Source of the DNA: ZC4RG29 sp036563875
GTDB taxonomy: Bacteria; Bacteroidota; Bacteroidia; Cytophagales; Cyclobacteriaceae
DNA length: 64,000 nt
Direction of reading: 5' to 3'
NCBI GenBank assembly: GCA_036563875.1
Contig: DATCLO010000110.1
Span: 22,217 to 86,216, forward strand
Shown: one piece after another, positions 43,705 to 51,665 of the stretch
Numbering within the stretch: position 1 is the first letter of the stretch
Layout: the number at the start of each line of letters is the position of its first letter
Made by a program: the position numbers and the translations under genes
The notes under the pieces: model-generated
Database searches by the model: none
Seen by the model: only the letters and a program-made list of their open reading frames with translations
What the model was told of the DNA's origin: nothing

Positions 43705-44490
43705 ATGACCCCCAACGCCGAACAAAAGAAAGGACGACTCTTTATTGTCCTGGCTGGCATTTTCATCACAAATGCGCTACTGGCCGAAATGGTCGGCGTC
43801 AAGATTTTCTCGGCTGAAGGAACGGTAGGGCTCAACCCTGCACAGCTCAACATCCTCGGCTTCGAAATGAGTTTTAACCTCACGGCAGGTGCGCTGCTGT
43901 GGCCCGTCGTGTTCATCACAACCGACCTGATCAACGAGTATTTTGGAAAGCCAGGCGTACGCTACATCAGTTATTTCACCGCGATACTCATCGCTTACGC
44001 GTTTCTCGCGATATACCTGACAATGCAACTTGTGCCGGCCGACTTCTGGCTTGAAACCAACAGCACCGATGACGCCGGTAATGCGTTCAACATTCAGTAC
44101 GCGTACAATAGGATCTTTGGACAAGGGCTACGCATCATCGTAGGGTCACTTGCCGCCTTTCTCCTCGGTCAGCTTGTTGACGTGTTTGTCTTCCAACGCT
44201 TGCGTCGTGTCACGGGCGCGCGCAAGCTTTGGTTACGCGCGACCGGATCAACGCTGGTATCCCAACTGGTTGACAGTTTTGTCGTGCTCTTCATCGCCTT
44301 TTACGGTGTCTTTACGAACGCACAGATTGTAGCCATCGGCATAACGAATTACATCTACAAGTTTTGCGTTGCCCTACTGCTGACCCCCCTCATCTACCTT
44401 GGGCACTATTGGATCGACCGGTACCTGGGTCGTGAAGAAGCTGCGCGGATCACAGACGAGGCGTCTGAGAAAAGTCAGTCGTTCTTTTGA
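43705..44490 (+). CDS. yhhQ: Queuosine precursor transporter (YhhQ family)
   Basis: A 261-aa polytopic membrane protein of the YhhQ/Vut_1 type, with six or so hydrophobic segments and the signature TTDLINEYFGKPGVRYISYF plus FGQGLRIIVGSLAAFLLGQLVDVFVFQRL. Characterised members import 7-cyano-7-deazaguanine-type precursors for queuosine in tRNA. It follows rnz by 11 nt, a pairing of two tRNA-related genes. Confidence 0.85.
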   Translation: MTPNAEQKKGRLFIVLAGIFITNALLAEMVGVKIFSAEGTVGLNPAQLNILGFEMSFNLTAGALLWPVVFITTDLINEYFGKPGVRYISYFTAILIAYAFLAIYLTMQLVPADFWLETNSTDDAGNAFNIQYAYNRIFGQGLRIIVGSLAAFLLGQLVDVFVFQRLRRVTGARKLWLRATGSTLVSQLVDSFVVLFIAFYGVFTNAQIVAIGITNYIYKFCVALLLTPLIYLGHYWIDRYLGREEAARITDEASEKSQSFF

Positions 44491-44575
44491 ACCTTATGTG
44501 ATCTATGTGGTTCGAATGTTATCCGTTGTTTTTTGAACCACATAGGGCGCATAGAGTGCACATAGGTCACATAGG
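44491..44575. repeat. CTATGTG/GGTTCAAAA inverted-repeat element, copy 3
   Basis: This copy fills the space between two convergent genes. Left half: CTTATGTGATCTATGTGGTTCGAATG. Right half: TTTTTTGAACCACATAGGG followed by CATAG-type heptamers ending CACATAGG. The arms CTATGTGGTTC and GAACCACATAG are perfect complements of 11 nt around a loop rich in T. Confidence 0.85.
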
Positions 44576-44587
44576 ATCGGTTATTCT

Positions 44588-45325
44588 CTAAGCTTGGGTT
44601 CGTCTTAAATTATCCAGAATAACGGCCGTCGCGGCCGCGGCATTCAACGACTCCGCGCCACCGTATCCGGGAATTGTTATGCGCGTGGAGACGCGGGCGG
44701 CTACCGCGTCCGATATGCCATGTGATTCATTGCCGATGACCAATATGCCAGTGTCGCCAAACGATGCAACGTGCACATCCTCGCCGTCGAGAAAGGCGCC
44801 GAAGATGGGAACTTTAACCTCATCTAGGTAGCCAGGCAAGTCGGCGTAAAATGTGTCCACTCTCAGAAAGGAACCCATCGACGCGCTTATGACTTTCGGA
44901 TTGTAACGATCGGCTGTCTGTGGTGAAGCGACTATCTTCTTAATGCCGTACCAGTCGGCAATCCGGATAATCGTTCCGAGGTTTCCCGGATCGCGAATGT
45001 CGTCCAAAGCCAGCATCCATTCGCCTTTTTTTGGATGCGTAGTGCGTTCCGGTTTCATAAGGGCGACTGCCAGGGCACCATCATTCGATTCAAACGTTCC
45101 CAATGATACCAGTTCCGACTCGCTGGCTTCTATGATCTCAGTAGTTGATTTTGGACGAAGGCTTGAAAGAAAAGCAGGCGTTCCCAGGACCATGACAACA
45201 TCGTAGTCGCTCGCCAAAAGTTCGGCTACGCTTTTCCTTCCTTCCACCACAAAACATTGTTCCTGTTTGCGGTATTTCTTTATTTTGAGGGATTTAATGA
45301 ACTTACTTTTCGCTTTACTGACCAT
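44588..45325 (-). CDS. TrmH/SpoU-family RNA 2'-O-methyltransferase
   Basis: A 245-aa SPOUT methyltransferase. An N-terminal substrate-binding part (KYRKQEQCFVVEGRKSV) is followed by the three family motifs: DDIRDPGNLGTIIRIADW, ILVIGNESHGIS and IPGYGGAESLNAAAATAVIL, which form the knotted SAM site. The substrate is rRNA or tRNA ribose, not determinable here. Its start codon is only 9 nt from the putative tamL start on the opposite strand. Confidence 0.9.
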   Translation of the reverse strand: MVSKAKSKFIKSLKIKKYRKQEQCFVVEGRKSVAELLASDYDVVMVLGTPAFLSSLRPKSTTEIIEASESELVSLGTFESNDGALAVALMKPERTTHPKKGEWMLALDDIRDPGNLGTIIRIADWYGIKKIVASPQTADRYNPKVISASMGSFLRVDTFYADLPGYLDEVKVPIFGAFLDGEDVHVASFGDTGILVIGNESHGISDAVAARVSTRITIPGYGGAESLNAAAATAVILDNLRRTQA

Positions 45326-45334
45326 CGTCCGGGC

Positions 45335-47791
45335 TTGAGGGCAAAGAAAAATAAATATTTCATCTTATTGCTACTTGCTCCCCTGATACTTGGCAGCTGC
45401 AGTGGAACGAAGTACCTACAGCCCGGCGAAAAGCTGCTCAAGCAAAGAATCGAGGCCCCCAGGGGGATCAGCCGCGAAACGCTGAAGGAATTGTATGTCC
45501 AGCGGTCCAATCGCAAGCTTTTTGGTATTGTACCCTACTTCTGGTTCTACTATACCGGCAAGAAGCACTACGACGCGCAGGCGTTCGTTGAAAAGAAAGC
45601 CAGGGTAGAAGCGGATTTCAACAGACGCATCGCCGAAGTACCCGAAGAGAACACCCGGAAGATCAACAATCTTGAATTCAGAAAGCAACGCAAGCTCACC
45701 CGCATCGAAGACAAGATTCAAAACGGGAACACAGTGATGCAATGGGGTGAGCCGCTTTCGATCCTCGATACAGCAAACGTGCGACAAACCCGTGACCGGT
45801 TCAGCAGTTACCTTTCTTCAAAAGGATATTTTAGGAATAAGGTCACGACAAAAATCGATACCGTCGGCAGCCGCGCTATTGTAACCTATGTTCTCAGTCC
45901 GGGACACGCTTACTTTATCGACACGGTATTTTACGAAGTGAACGATACCGCTGTGTTGAACATCCTTTTGAAGGAACCGCAACGCAGTTTGATACGAAGG
46001 GGTGAGCGTTATGATCAAGACGTATTCGCTAACGAACGAGAACGGATCGATCTGCTACTGAAGGATGCAGGGTATTTTGAATTCAGTCGGCAATACGTGG
46101 AATTCGACGTCGACACGTCTTATCGCAATGAACGAAGGGTTGGTGTGAAAATTATCGTTAGGGATCCGCAGCGCAAGCAGCACAAAAAGTTTGTGATCAC
46201 CGACGTGAACTTTGTCACGGATGCGACCGCCTCCCCTCCTACGCCAAACCAGGTTCGTCAAACGCGTCGCGTACGCGATATCAACTACAAGTTTTATACT
46301 GACCGGTATAACCTGAAGTTGCTGAGCCAGCGGGTTTTTATCCGGAAGGGTGAACTGTACAGTCGTACCGATGCCTTCACTACGCAGCGACAGCTCGCGA
46401 ACCTGGATGCCTTTAAGTTTGTGAATATCAACTACGACACGACGGGCGGCCAGTTCATAGCAAATCTTTACACCAGTGCTTTGGATCGCTATCAATGGTC
46501 GAACGAAGCCGGTGTTAACGTGACCCAGGGATTTCCTGGTCCGTTCTTCAACACAAGTCTCAGGAAACGAAATGTCTTCGGAGGTTTTGAGACGCTGGAC
46601 GTATCCGGACGGTTTGGATTCGAAGGTGTTGCCTCAGCCACGAGCGATCAGAATATCTACAAGAGCACGGAGGCAGGTGTCAACCTTACGATGACATTTC
46701 CGCAGATTATATTTCCGCTTAGTGGGCGAACGCAATTCAAACTGGGTCGATACAACCCAACCACCAAGCTGCTCGTGGGTTACTCGTATACCGACAGACC
46801 AGAGTATAGGCGTACGTTCGCAACCTTTAGCGGAACGTACACCATGGAGAATGCTCGAACGACTCAGTATTCACTGACATTCGCGAATATCAACGTCATC
46901 GATACGGTAAACACCTCGCAAGCCTTCAGGGATTTTCTTTCGCAGCAGGACAGCGTTGGAAACTTTCGGCTGGTGAACTCATTCTATCCATCGTTTGTGA
47001 CCAGTATGATTTTCGGCATCACCTGGAATCACAACAACTATGGTCAGGGAGATCGAAATTCGGTTTTCATTCGCGCACAGATGGAAAGTGGAGGAACCAT
47101 CTGGAACTTCGTCGATCCGGAGTTCATCACAAAGCGCGACCTCCAATACTATAAATACCTTCGGTTCGGATTCGACTTCCGACAAAACAGAGTAATCGAT
47201 CGCAATACCGTGCTGGCTTACCGCATCAACACCGGTGTGGCGTATGCCTATGGTGAGAACAATACTGTCCCCTATGAAAAGTTCTTCTTCGCGGGCGGGA
47301 GCAGCAGTGTTCGCGCGTGGAGACCGCGGAGGCTTGGGCCGGGGTCCTTCAAACCCAACCTCAGTGCCGATCCGGAAGCCAACGGCTTGTTCGACTACAG
47401 CCTGGAAAAACCGGCAGATATTCTCATCGAGGCCAGCGCCGAACTTCGCCAGAAACTTTTCGGATTTGTCAACGGCGCTATATTCCTGGATGCCGGCAAT
47501 GTCTGGACCTTCCAGCCGTGGGTAAAGCGTGTCAACGAAGAGACCGTTCCTAATGGAAATTCTGAGTTCAAGTGGGATCAGTTCTACAAGGAGTTCGGCG
47601 TCGGAACGGGATTCGGATTCCGGTTTGACTTTACTTTTCTTATCCTTCGTTTTGACGTGGGTATCAAGGTCTATGACCCCGCACGCGATGAGGGTGATCG
47701 GTTTGTGTTGCGCCGCGCCAAATTCTTCCGACCTTTCGGCGTCGACAAGGAGCCGGTGATATATAACGTAGGGATAGGATTTCCATTCTGA
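45335..47791 (+). CDS. tamL: TamL, lipoprotein TamA-type Omp85 family outer-membrane protein
   Basis: About 818 aa if started at TTG 45335. The frame then has KKNKYFILLLLAPLILGSC, a lipoprotein signal, followed by SGTKYLQPGEKLL, the N-terminal pattern of Bacteroidota TamL. POTRA-like repeats occupy about 60-430, and a C-terminal 16-strand Omp85 barrel follows, with the SVRAWRPRRLGPGSF stretch corresponding to the VRGF/Y-type motif and a terminal Phe (GIGFPF). It likely acts with TamB in outer-membrane assembly. No tamB is in the window. All in-frame starts upstream are TTG too; the true start needs N-terminal data. Confidence 0.85.
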   Translation: MRAKKNKYFILLLLAPLILGSCSGTKYLQPGEKLLKQRIEAPRGISRETLKELYVQRSNRKLFGIVPYFWFYYTGKKHYDAQAFVEKKARVEADFNRRIAEVPEENTRKINNLEFRKQRKLTRIEDKIQNGNTVMQWGEPLSILDTANVRQTRDRFSSYLSSKGYFRNKVTTKIDTVGSRAIVTYVLSPGHAYFIDTVFYEVNDTAVLNILLKEPQRSLIRRGERYDQDVFANERERIDLLLKDAGYFEFSRQYVEFDVDTSYRNERRVGVKIIVRDPQRKQHKKFVITDVNFVTDATASPPTPNQVRQTRRVRDINYKFYTDRYNLKLLSQRVFIRKGELYSRTDAFTTQRQLANLDAFKFVNINYDTTGGQFIANLYTSALDRYQWSNEAGVNVTQGFPGPFFNTSLRKRNVFGGFETLDVSGRFGFEGVASATSDQNIYKSTEAGVNLTMTFPQIIFPLSGRTQFKLGRYNPTTKLLVGYSYTDRPEYRRTFATFSGTYTMENARTTQYSLTFANINVIDTVNTSQAFRDFLSQQDSVGNFRLVNSFYPSFVTSMIFGITWNHNNYGQGDRNSVFIRAQMESGGTIWNFVDPEFITKRDLQYYKYLRFGFDFRQNRVIDRNTVLAYRINTGVAYAYGENNTVPYEKFFFAGGSSSVRAWRPRRLGPGSFKPNLSADPEANGLFDYSLEKPADILIEASAELRQKLFGFVNGAIFLDAGNVWTFQPWVKRVNEETVPNGNSEFKWDQFYKEFGVGTGFGFRFDFTFLILRFDVGIKVYDPARDEGDRFVLRRAKFFRPFGVDKEPVIYNVGIGFPF

Positions 47792-47792
47792 T

Positions 47793-48734
47793 ATGAGCCA
47801 GGACAACATTACACGGGAAGAAATAAGTCGGTGGTTTCAGGAACTCCAGGATGACATTACACAACAGCTGGAAGCTGCCGACGGCGCTGGAAAGTTTGTA
47901 CGCGACACATGGGACCGGCCCGGTGGCGGAGGCGGCGTTTCGGCCGTATTGACGAACGGGACAATCATCGAGAAGGGCGGCGTTAACTTTTCTGCCGTTT
48001 GGGGCGCCGCACCGCAAAACATTGTGAAATCGCTGAACATCGAATTGCCCGGCAACGCGGAATTTTTCGCTACTGGCATCTCGATCGTACTGCACCCCCG
48101 CAATCCAATGGTCCCGATCATCCACATGAATACGCGATATTTTGAAATCTCAGGGGGTACCTGGTGGTTTGGAGGCGGCATCGACCTGACGCCTCACTAC
48201 ATTAATACTGCGGACGCGGCCTGGTTCCACAGACGACTCAAGGAAGTTTGCGACAAGCACCATCCCTCCTATTACCCGGAGTTTAAGAAATGGGCGGATG
48301 ATTATTTCTTCCTGAAACACCGCAACGAAACACGCGGCGTCGGTGGCATTTTCTTCGACCACCTCAGCGATGCCGCGGGTTTCGACCGCGCCGCACGGTT
48401 TGCGTTTGTTCGCGATGTGGGAAAGGCATTCGCGCCCATATACGTTCACTTCATGAAAAAAAATTCTGCCCTGCCATTCACGGAAAGACATCAGCAGTGG
48501 CAGGCCATCCGCCGGGGAAGGTACGTAGAGTTTAACCTGGTGTGGGATCGCGGGACCCGCTTCGGGCTCGACACGGATGGAAGAACTGAATCGATTCTCA
48601 TGAGCCTGCCGCCTATGGCGCAGTGGTTCTACAACTATATACCTCCTGCTGGTTCCGACGAGGAACAAACGCAACGGTTATTGCGTAAAAATATTAATTG
48701 GTTGGACGGCCCTTCGGAAAGCTCCAACGACTGA
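47793..48734 (+). CDS. hemF: Oxygen-dependent coproporphyrinogen III oxidase
   Basis: A 313-aa heme-pathway enzyme decarboxylating coproporphyrinogen III to protoporphyrinogen IX. Signature stretches are WFGGGIDLTPHYI, RNETRGVGGIFFDHL and YVEFNLVWDRGTRFGL. The length is normal. It begins 1 nt after the tamL stop. An aerobic life style is consistent with this O2-dependent form. Confidence 0.95.
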   Translation: MSQDNITREEISRWFQELQDDITQQLEAADGAGKFVRDTWDRPGGGGGVSAVLTNGTIIEKGGVNFSAVWGAAPQNIVKSLNIELPGNAEFFATGISIVLHPRNPMVPIIHMNTRYFEISGGTWWFGGGIDLTPHYINTADAAWFHRRLKEVCDKHHPSYYPEFKKWADDYFFLKHRNETRGVGGIFFDHLSDAAGFDRAARFAFVRDVGKAFAPIYVHFMKKNSALPFTERHQQWQAIRRGRYVEFNLVWDRGTRFGLDTDGRTESILMSLPPMAQWFYNYIPPAGSDEEQTQRLLRKNINWLDGPSESSND

Positions 48735-48836
48735 GAATGCTTTCCTGATAAATGTCACCCGCGCCCAGTTGCCTAAGTCATTGGCGTTGCCTCGTTGGAT
48801 GAGGATATTTGGACATTGTTAAACCAAACAAAAAAA

Positions 48837-48841
48837 GGAGG
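48837..48841 (+). promoter_or_regulatory. Strong Shine-Dalgarno sequence of hsp20
   Basis: GGAGG within AAAAAAGGAGGTAATT lies 5 nt before the ATG at 48847, a near-perfect anti-16S complement with ideal spacing. It stands out because almost no other gene in the window has a recognisable Shine-Dalgarno sequence. Confidence 0.85.
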
Positions 48842-48846
48842 TAATT

Positions 48847-49278
48847 ATGTCACTCATCAAACGTTCCGACTGGCCCTCGCTTTTGAGGGATTCGTGGTTG
48901 TCGGATTTTTTCGATGGCGATCGGTTCTTTGATTCTGATCTGCTGCAGCGTACCGTACCGGCCGTAAACATTGTGGAAAAAGACGACTCGTTCGAAATTG
49001 AACTGGCCGCACCTGGTCTTGAAAAGAAAGACTTCAAGGTTACTGTAGACCGCGGTGTTCTCACGATTTCCGCTGAAAAGGAAAGCCGTAAGGAAGAAAA
49101 AGAAAACAACTACACCCGGAAGGAATTCAACTACTCGAGTTTCTCCCGTTCGTTCGCTCTTCCCGAAACGGTTAGCGATGAAGACATTAAGGGAAACTAC
49201 CAAAACGGTATCCTGAAACTGTCGGTGAAAAAGAAAGCACCAGCCAAGCAACCCAAGAAGGCCATCGAAATTTCCTGA
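48847..49278 (+). CDS. Hsp20/alpha-crystallin small heat shock protein
   Basis: A 143-aa holdase chaperone. The alpha-crystallin domain spans about 35-130 (VNIVEKDDSFEIELAAPGLEKKDFKV, VLTISAEKE, the SFSRSFALPETV strand and the NGILKLSVKKK tail). An N-terminal Trp/Phe/Leu-rich arm with LLRDSWLSDFF mediates oligomerisation. It is preceded by an unusually strong ribosome binding site and followed by an intrinsic terminator, so it forms a monocistronic unit designed for high expression. Confidence 0.94.
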   Translation: MSLIKRSDWPSLLRDSWLSDFFDGDRFFDSDLLQRTVPAVNIVEKDDSFEIELAAPGLEKKDFKVTVDRGVLTISAEKESRKEEKENNYTRKEFNYSSFSRSFALPETVSDEDIKGNYQNGILKLSVKKKAPAKQPKKAIEIS

Positions 49279-49286
49279 TGCACATG

Positions 49287-49310
49287 AGGAGCCCCGAGGG
49301 GCTCCTTTTT
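49287..49310 (+). terminator. Intrinsic terminator of hsp20
   Basis: AGGAGCCC, loop CGAG, GGGCTCCT and a T5 run form a classical rho-independent terminator beginning 9 nt after the hsp20 stop. It is the strongest simple terminator in the window. Confidence 0.92.
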
Positions 49311-49311
49311 A

Positions 49312-49329
49312 GTGTTAATGTGTTGGTGT
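49312..49329. repeat. GTGTTGRW octamer array, copy 3
   Basis: GTGTTAATGTGTTGGTGT, identical over 18 nt to the first part of the array at 30773-30790, lies just downstream of the hsp20 terminator and before the 3' end of the ArsC-like gene. It is the only copy not placed next to a start codon. Confidence 0.8.
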
Positions 49330-49375
49330 TTCTGGCATCCGCGGGCGGTGCGAAGATTGTAAGGCCTGCGCTCGC

Positions 49376-49723
49376 CTAGCCGAAAATTTTTGCGTACTCG
49401 AATTCATCAAAGCCGAGTACTAGTACCTTGCCGTCTTTTTCAATCAGAGGTCGTTTGATCACGGAGGGCTTCTCCATCATTAGCCTGATGGCCGCATCCT
49501 GGTTTATGATTTGTGCTTTTTGTTTGTCGTCAAGCTGGCGCCAGGTTGTCCCCTTACGGTTCACAAGCGACTCCCATCCTACCTGACGACTCCAGTCCTT
49601 AAGTTTTGCGGCAGTGATGCCTTTCGTTTTATAGTCGTGAAAATCATACGATACCTTGTGCGCGCCGAGCCATTCGAGAGCGCGCTTCACCGTGTTGCAG
49701 TTCTTGATGCCGAAGATAGTCAT
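49376..49723 (-). CDS. ArsC/Spx-family protein (YffB-like)
   Basis: A 115-aa thioredoxin-fold protein of the ArsC/Spx superfamily. The N-terminus MTIFGIKNCNTVKRALEWL contains a single Cys followed by Asn-Thr (CNT) in place of CxxC, and WRQLDDKQKAQ, KPSVIKRPLIEKDGKVLVLGFDEFEY contains the conserved Arg-Pro. This is closer to YffB-type reductase-like proteins than to arsenate reductases with ars context. Its ATG is directly preceded by an octamer repeat array. Confidence 0.8.
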   Translation of the reverse strand: MTIFGIKNCNTVKRALEWLGAHKVSYDFHDYKTKGITAAKLKDWSRQVGWESLVNRKGTTWRQLDDKQKAQIINQDAAIRLMMEKPSVIKRPLIEKDGKVLVLGFDEFEYAKIFG

Positions 49724-49755
49724 GTGTTGGAGTGTTGGAGTGTTGAAGTGTTGAA
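49724..49755. repeat. GTGTTGRW octamer array, copy 4 (4 units)
   Basis: Two GTGTTGGA units followed by two GTGTTGAA units, head to tail with no spacers, start at the base next to the ATG of the ArsC-like gene. On the coding strand this is a CAACAC-type leader without any Shine-Dalgarno sequence. Confidence 0.85.
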
Positions 49756-49810
49756 GTTGTGCTACTTGCTGAGTGTGCAGTAACTTGATAGTATGTACTC
49801 ACTAATCACG

Positions 49811-49854
49811 CTATGTGCTCTATGTTTTCTATGGGTCCTATGTGGTTCAAAACG
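49811..49854. repeat. CTATGTG/GGTTCAAAA half element, copy 4
   Basis: Only the left half of the element is present: CTATGTGCTCTATG, then GGTCCTATGTGGTTCAAAACG. The CTATGTGGTTCAAAA core is the consensus of the longer copies. Its end overlaps the stop codon of aroF (49847-49849), so it lies at the very 3' end of the trp operon. Confidence 0.75.
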
Positions 49855-50857
49855 TCTGTCTCAACGCTGCTACTTTTCGCGCTTTCTCGATGAGACGGGC
49901 GGACTCGCCGAAGTTCAGGGTTTGTTGCCCGTCGGAGGCGGCTTCTTCGGGTGATTGATGTGTTTCGTAAATGATGCCATCAGCGCCGGCAACAATGGCA
50001 GCAAGAGCTACCGGCTCTACGTGTTCGCGAATTCCGATGCCATGGGAAGGGTCCGCAACGACCGGAAGGTGGGACTTCTCCCTCAAAATCGGGATAGCAT
50101 TGATGTCAAGCGTGTTCCTGCTCGCGCGTTCGTAAGTCCTTATACCACGCTCACAGAGAATTAACTGTTCGTTGCCTGCTGAAAAGACGTACTCCGCCGA
50201 GTACAGGAGTTCTTCGATCGTGCCGGAAATACCGCGCTTGATCATAACGGGCTTCCCTGCCTTGCCCAATGCATCCAGCAAGTTGAAATTCTGCGTGTTG
50301 CGCGCGCCCACCTGGAAGATGTCGACATAGTCCACCATTTCGTCGATCTGCGACACCTGCATGACTTCAGAAATGATTTTGACACCAGCCTTCTTCGCCT
50401 GTTCGTGCCACATCTTGAGTCCCTCGATTCCCAACCCACGGAAAGCGTACGGAGAACTTCTCGGCTTAAACACACCACCCCGCATGATCCTCACATTATT
50501 TTCGCGCAGGTGAGCAAGTGTTGCCGCCACCTGCTCTTCGCTTTCAATCGAGCACGGACCGGCCATCAACGACAGGTCGCCGTTGCCAATTACCACGCCA
50601 TCGCCCAAGTCAATAGCTGTGCGCTCGACTTTCCACTTGCGTGACACAAGTTTGTAAGCATCGGACACTCTGTGTATGTCGGCCACTCCTTCCATGTGAC
50701 CCAACTTGCGTATGTCGAATTCCTTGCTTCCAATTCCTACCAGATATGAGCCGTTGCCAGTCGCCACTCGGGTCGTCTTGTAGCCCAGTGCCGACATCTG
50801 GTCCGCTATTGCGGTCACCTGCTCTTCCGACGCATTCTTCTTCAGCTGAACGATCAT
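49847..50857 (-). CDS. aroF: 3-deoxy-7-phosphoheptulonate synthase (DAHP synthase)
   Basis: A 336-aa enzyme of the first step of aromatic amino acid synthesis. The N-terminal 80-residue ferredoxin-like regulatory domain (MIVQLKKNASEEQVTAIADQ) precedes the barrel with LMAGPCSIESEEQV, KPRSSPYAFRGLG and VVADPSHGIGIREHV. This is the type Ibeta architecture, like Thermotoga DAHP synthase. It is the last gene of the trp operon, 7 nt after trpA, so supply of chorismate is tied to tryptophan control. Confidence 0.92.
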   Translation of the reverse strand: MIVQLKKNASEEQVTAIADQMSALGYKTTRVATGNGSYLVGIGSKEFDIRKLGHMEGVADIHRVSDAYKLVSRKWKVERTAIDLGDGVVIGNGDLSLMAGPCSIESEEQVAATLAHLRENNVRIMRGGVFKPRSSPYAFRGLGIEGLKMWHEQAKKAGVKIISEVMQVSQIDEMVDYVDIFQVGARNTQNFNLLDALGKAGKPVMIKRGISGTIEELLYSAEYVFSAGNEQLILCERGIRTYERASRNTLDINAIPILREKSHLPVVADPSHGIGIREHVEPVALAAIVAGADGIIYETHQSPEEAASDGQQTLNFGESARLIEKARKVAALRQTF

Positions 50858-50864
50858 ATCAAAA

Positions 50865-51656
50865 TCAAACCGCTTTACCGTTCTTTAGTGAATTTACAAA
50901 CCTCGGGATGTCCTGTTCGATATCCTTGCTTTCCCGCAATACGTTGATGAATGCACTACCCACGACAGCACCCGCGCCGTACTCACACGCCTGGCTGAAC
51001 GATGAATTATTCGCGATACCGAAACCAATCATTACAGGATTCTTCATATTCAACGCCTTCAACCTCTGAAAGTACGCAATCTGCTCATCGGTAAATCGCT
51101 CCTTCGCGCCCGTCGTGCTCGACGCGGCAACAGCATAGACAAATGCCGTGCTCACATCATCAATCCGGCGAATTCGCTCCTCGGACGTCGTGGGCGAGAT
51201 CAAAAAAGTGTTGTGCAAACTGTGCTTATCAAAGACGGGCTTGTATTCCGTCATAAACTCTTCCAACGGCATATCCGGCAGGATCAGACCATCAACACCG
51301 GCGGCCGCCGCATCTGCGCAAAAGGTTTCCACGCCATACTGCACAACTGGATTCAGATATCCCATAAGGATAATCGGGATCTCAGAAATCTTCCTTAATT
51401 CCGCGACCTGCTCCACCAACAGGTGCAAGTTCATGCCGTTGTCGAGCGCCACCTTGTTGCTGGCCTGTATTGTGGGCCCGTCTGCCACGGGATCGGAGAA
51501 AGGAATTCCGATTTCTACAAAATCGGCGCCGGACTGTTCCAGCGCTTTGCCGATACGCACCGTGTCATTCAGACGAGGATAGCCTGCGGTGTAGAAAACC
51601 GACAGAAGGTTTTTTCTGCCAGATGAAAACAACTTAGTAAGCCTATTACTTTCCAT
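50865..51656 (-). CDS. trpA: Tryptophan synthase alpha chain
   Basis: A 263-aa TIM-barrel subunit cleaving indole-3-glycerol phosphate to indole. The catalytic Glu lies in DFVEIGIPFSDPVADGPTIQ, and the phosphate-binding VMIGFGIANNSS stretch is present. Located 9 nt after trpB. Confidence 0.95.
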   Translation of the reverse strand: MESNRLTKLFSSGRKNLLSVFYTAGYPRLNDTVRIGKALEQSGADFVEIGIPFSDPVADGPTIQASNKVALDNGMNLHLLVEQVAELRKISEIPIILMGYLNPVVQYGVETFCADAAAAGVDGLILPDMPLEEFMTEYKPVFDKHSLHNTFLISPTTSEERIRRIDDVSTAFVYAVAASSTTGAKERFTDEQIAYFQRLKALNMKNPVMIGFGIANNSSFSQACEYGAGAVVGSAFINVLRESKDIEQDIPRFVNSLKNGKAV

Positions 51657-51665
51657 GAATATCGA

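Noticed and set aside
44510..44535. tRNA T-loop-like GGTTCGAAT
   Set aside because: It belongs to the CTATGTG/GGTTCAAAA repeat; no cloverleaf can be built around it.
49376..49723. Arsenate reductase in an ars operon
   Set aside because: No arsR, arsB or acr3 nearby, and the sequence is nearer to YffB-like members of the superfamily.
30773..49755. Octamer arrays as CRISPR
   Set aside because: Units are 8 nt without spacers and no cas genes are present.
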